From the NCBI GenBank assembly GCA_008975185.1, contig BFAU01000198.1, forward strand, positions 1 through 6,992: 6,992 bases of DNA. The letters run 5' to 3'. The notes under the pieces are model-generated. The model made no database searches. It was not told where the DNA came from and worked only from the letters and a program-made list of their open reading frames with translations. Shown here piece after piece: positions 5,704 through 6,992 of this stretch (position 1 is its first letter; each line of letters opens with the position of its first letter). The translations under genes were made by a program, and so were the position numbers. The stretch comes from a bacterium MnTg04 (GTDB lineage: Bacteria; Pseudomonadota; Gammaproteobacteria; Steroidobacterales; MnTg04).

Positions 5704-5751
5704 GACCGGTCGTGTCCGTGCCGCCGCGGCACGCCGCCAAGACCGCCGGTC
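5704..5751 (+). terminator. GC-rich stem-loop directly after the small membrane-protein gene
   Basis: A compact hairpin CGTGCC (5717-5722), loop GCCGC, GGCACG (5728-5733) is nested inside outer arms GACCGG (5704-5709) and CCGGTC (5746-5751). It begins 3 nt after the stop codon of the small gene. There is no T-run after either stem, so it is not a canonical intrinsic terminator. It may protect the transcript's 3' end or act with Rho. Confidence 0.4.
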
Positions 5752-5828
5752 AAACCCTGAAACGCGATACCGGGCAGCGAAAACCCGTTATTAGGGCCCT
5801 CGGAAGCCGGCGAATCGAGACAATCAGC

Positions 5829-5857
5829 GGTCACGCTTCCAAGACAAGGGGTATACT
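5829..5857 (+). promoter_or_regulatory. Weak candidate promoter for the mla operon
   Basis: TATACT at 5852-5857 is a five-of-six match to the sigma70 -10, 34 nt before the mlaF ATG. At a 17-bp spacer the -35 position is GGTCAC (5829-5834), a poor match. The call rests on the -10 and its position only. Confidence 0.3.
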
Positions 5858-5891
5858 TGCCATTCACCGCTGAAGAACAAAGGCAGTCCCA

Positions 5892-6707
5892 ATGAACGAC
5901 GCGGTCGACTACCTGATCGAAATTCACGATCTCCACTACTCGCGGGGATCGATGCAAATTTTCACGGGCCTGAATCTCCGCATTCAGCGTTGCCAGATTA
6001 CCGCCATCATGGGACCGAGCGGAACCGGCAAGACAACGCTGTTGCGGCTCATTACCCGGCAGCTGATACCCGATCGCGGAACGATCCTGATCGACGGGAT
6101 CGACATTGCCACCCTCAATCAAAAGGGCTTGTACCGCCTGCGGCGGCGTTTCGGCGTGCTGTTTCAAAATGGCGCGCTGCTGACTGATTTGAGCGTATTC
6201 GAAAATGTCGCATTTCCCTTGCGCGAACATACCAACCTGGCAAATCGCCTGATACGTCACGTCGTCCTGACCAAGCTTCATGCGGTCGGACTGCGTGGCG
6301 CGGCCGATATGATGCCGGCACAGTTATCGGGTGGGATGGCGCGCAGGATTGCACTGGCCAGGGCGATGGTGATGGATCCGGACATATTGATTTACGACGA
6401 GCCGTTCGTCGGGCTTGACCCGATCTCGATGGGTGTCATCGTGCGCCTGGTCCGCAAGATGAATGATGCGCTGGGGGTCTCCAGTATCCTGGTCAGCCAC
6501 GATGTGCAGGAGATCGCGGCAGTAGCAGACTGCAGTTATCTGTTATCGGATGGCAAGGTTGCCGCGTCGGGCAGTCCGGACGAGCTCAGCAATGCCCCGT
6601 CCGAACTGGTCAGGCAATTCATGCACGGCATGGCAGACGGGCCGGTTGCGTTTCATTTCGATGCCCCGGATTACGCAGACCAACTGCTCGGACGGGACGC
6701 CGAGTAA
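5892..6707 (+). CDS. mlaF: Phospholipid ABC transporter ATP-binding protein MlaF
   Basis: A 271-residue ABC ATPase of the Mla system, which uses ATP in the cytoplasm to drive lipid movement between inner and outer membranes with MlaE, MlaD and MlaB. Visible motifs: Walker A GPSGTGKT (41-48, Lys47), Q-loop LFQNGALLTDLSVFENVAFP with Gln92, a PLREHT segment, signature LSGGMARR (145-152), Walker B DILIYDEP with Asp169 and Glu170, D-loop GLDP, and H-loop LVSHDV with His203. The C-terminal extension FMHGMADGPVAFHFDAPDY matches the MlaF-specific tail. Length equals that of E. coli MlaF within a few residues (from memory, 269). The start is ATG 5892, with AAGG 8 nt upstream. The mlaE start lies 6 nt after its stop, so the two are almost certainly cotranscribed and coupled. 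No key catalytic residue is missing. Confidence 0.96.
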   Translation: MNDAVDYLIEIHDLHYSRGSMQIFTGLNLRIQRCQITAIMGPSGTGKTTLLRLITRQLIPDRGTILIDGIDIATLNQKGLYRLRRRFGVLFQNGALLTDLSVFENVAFPLREHTNLANRLIRHVVLTKLHAVGLRGAADMMPAQLSGGMARRIALARAMVMDPDILIYDEPFVGLDPISMGVIVRLVRKMNDALGVSSILVSHDVQEIAAVADCSYLLSDGKVAASGSPDELSNAPSELVRQFMHGMADGPVAFHFDAPDYADQLLGRDAE

Positions 6708-6713
6708 TTGATA

Positions 6714-6992
6714 ATGTTCAGGGAACTTTACGATTCCTTTCTCGAATTCCTGCGTACCTTTGGTGCGTTGCAGTTATTTTTTCTGCGTCTGCTCGTAAAT
6801 TCACCGGCAATTTTGCTGCGCCGGTTCGGACTGGTCGTACACCAGGTCTATAACACCGGCGCGTTGTCGCTGGTGATCATCATGATCTGCGGCTTTTTTG
6901 TCGGTGGGGTACTCGGTCTGCAAGGCTATGCAAACCTCTCGAAGTTCAATGCCGAGGATTCAACCGGCACGTTTGCGGCATTTTCGCTGCTG
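6714..6992 (+). CDS. mlaE: Phospholipid ABC transporter permease MlaE (N-terminal 93 codons, cut by window edge)
   Basis: The frame from ATG 6714 is open to the right edge (93 codons of an expected 260 or so). It begins MFRELYDSFLEFLRTFGALQ, an amphipathic N-terminal region, then LLRRFGLVVHQVYNTGALS and a first membrane helix LVIIMICGFFVGGVLGLQGY. This is followed by LSKFNAEDSTGTFAAFSLL, closely resembling the MlaE/YrbE opening (YNxGxLSxxII...GxxxGxVLGLQGY). MlaE is the inner-membrane permease dimer that contacts MlaF and the MlaD ring. It starts 6 nt after mlaF ends and has no strong Shine-Dalgarno of its own, so translation is probably coupled to mlaF. An in-frame TTG at 6708 is a less likely start. 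The rest of the gene, and presumably mlaD, mlaC and mlaB, lie beyond the window. Confidence 0.94.
   Translation, partial: MFRELYDSFLEFLRTFGALQLFFLRLLVNSPAILLRRFGLVVHQVYNTGALSLVIIMICGFFVGGVLGLQGYANLSKFNAEDSTGTFAAFSLL

Larger units (their letters stand above)
5342..5891 (+). other. 550-nt stretch with only one small gene
   Basis: Between yeiH and mlaF no long reading frame is credible on either strand; the longest minus frame here is mainly a shadow of mlaF. Supported contents are three 11-bp tandem repeats (5523-5555), a 33-codon membrane-protein gene (5600-5701), a GC-rich stem-loop (5704-5751) and a possible mla promoter -10 (5852-5857). From 5342 to 5522 I see only a small GGCC-TGCTC-GGCC hairpin near 5448-5460 without a T-run, which might help end the yeiH transcript. 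Confidence 0.6.

Noticed and set aside
5676..6281. 201-codon minus-strand frame over the mlaF promoter and 5' half
   Set aside because: It is antisense to a clear ABC ATPase with all catalytic motifs, and its Gln/Cys/His-rich translation matches no family. A GC-rich gene easily produces such a shadow.
1..6992. CRISPR array, tRNA, rRNA, insertion sequence or phage attachment site
   Set aside because: I scanned by eye for regularly spaced repeats, tRNA-like arms and transposase motifs and found none. The only tandem repeats are the short ones listed.

Overview
The window looks like bacterial chromosome, most likely from a Gammaproteobacterium or a related Pseudomonadota. The best taxonomic clue is at the right end: an MlaF-type ATPase and the start of MlaE, in the order seen in the Gram-negative outer-membrane lipid transport operon. 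The ATPase keeps the family's LSGGMARR signature and a C-terminal ADGPV tail. No rRNA, tRNA, insertion sequence or CRISPR array was recognised.

Left block (1-4038): a divergent gene cluster that looks catabolic. On the minus strand a GntR/HutC-type regulator (1233-2033) is followed by a Tat-exported, LivK-like substrate-binding protein (1-1192) that runs off the left edge. Nothing on the plus strand in 1-1230 is a believable gene; the real reading frame there is the minus one. On the plus strand, across a 150-bp intergenic region, are an unusual fusion of a 4-oxalocrotonate tautomerase-like domain with an NTF2/SnoaL-like domain (2184-2738) and a class III (CaiB/BaiF) CoA-transferase (2809-4038). 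The inferred logic is that the binding protein captures an organic-acid-like solute, the UTRA domain of the regulator senses it or a derivative, and the CoA-transferase activates it as a CoA thioester. The tautomerase/NTF2 protein would act on an enolisable intermediate. The substrate cannot be read from the sequence.

Middle (4039-5341): a 247-nt gap holding a doubtful small ORF and a strong hairpin, then a YeiH-family (putative sulfate exporter) inner-membrane protein. Base composition changes around this gap. The left block has mixed, fairly AT-tolerant third codon positions, while the right block is clearly more GC-rich, so the left block may have been acquired separately.

Right block (5342-6992): a 550-nt stretch whose only convincing gene is a 33-residue single-helix membrane protein (5600-5701) with a good Shine-Dalgarno. 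It is preceded by three tandem 11-bp repeats and followed by a GC-rich stem-loop. Then come mlaF and the first 93 codons of mlaE, cut by the right edge.

The items most worth a second look are the tautomerase-NTF2 fusion and its cluster, and the small membrane protein with its 11-bp repeat array.
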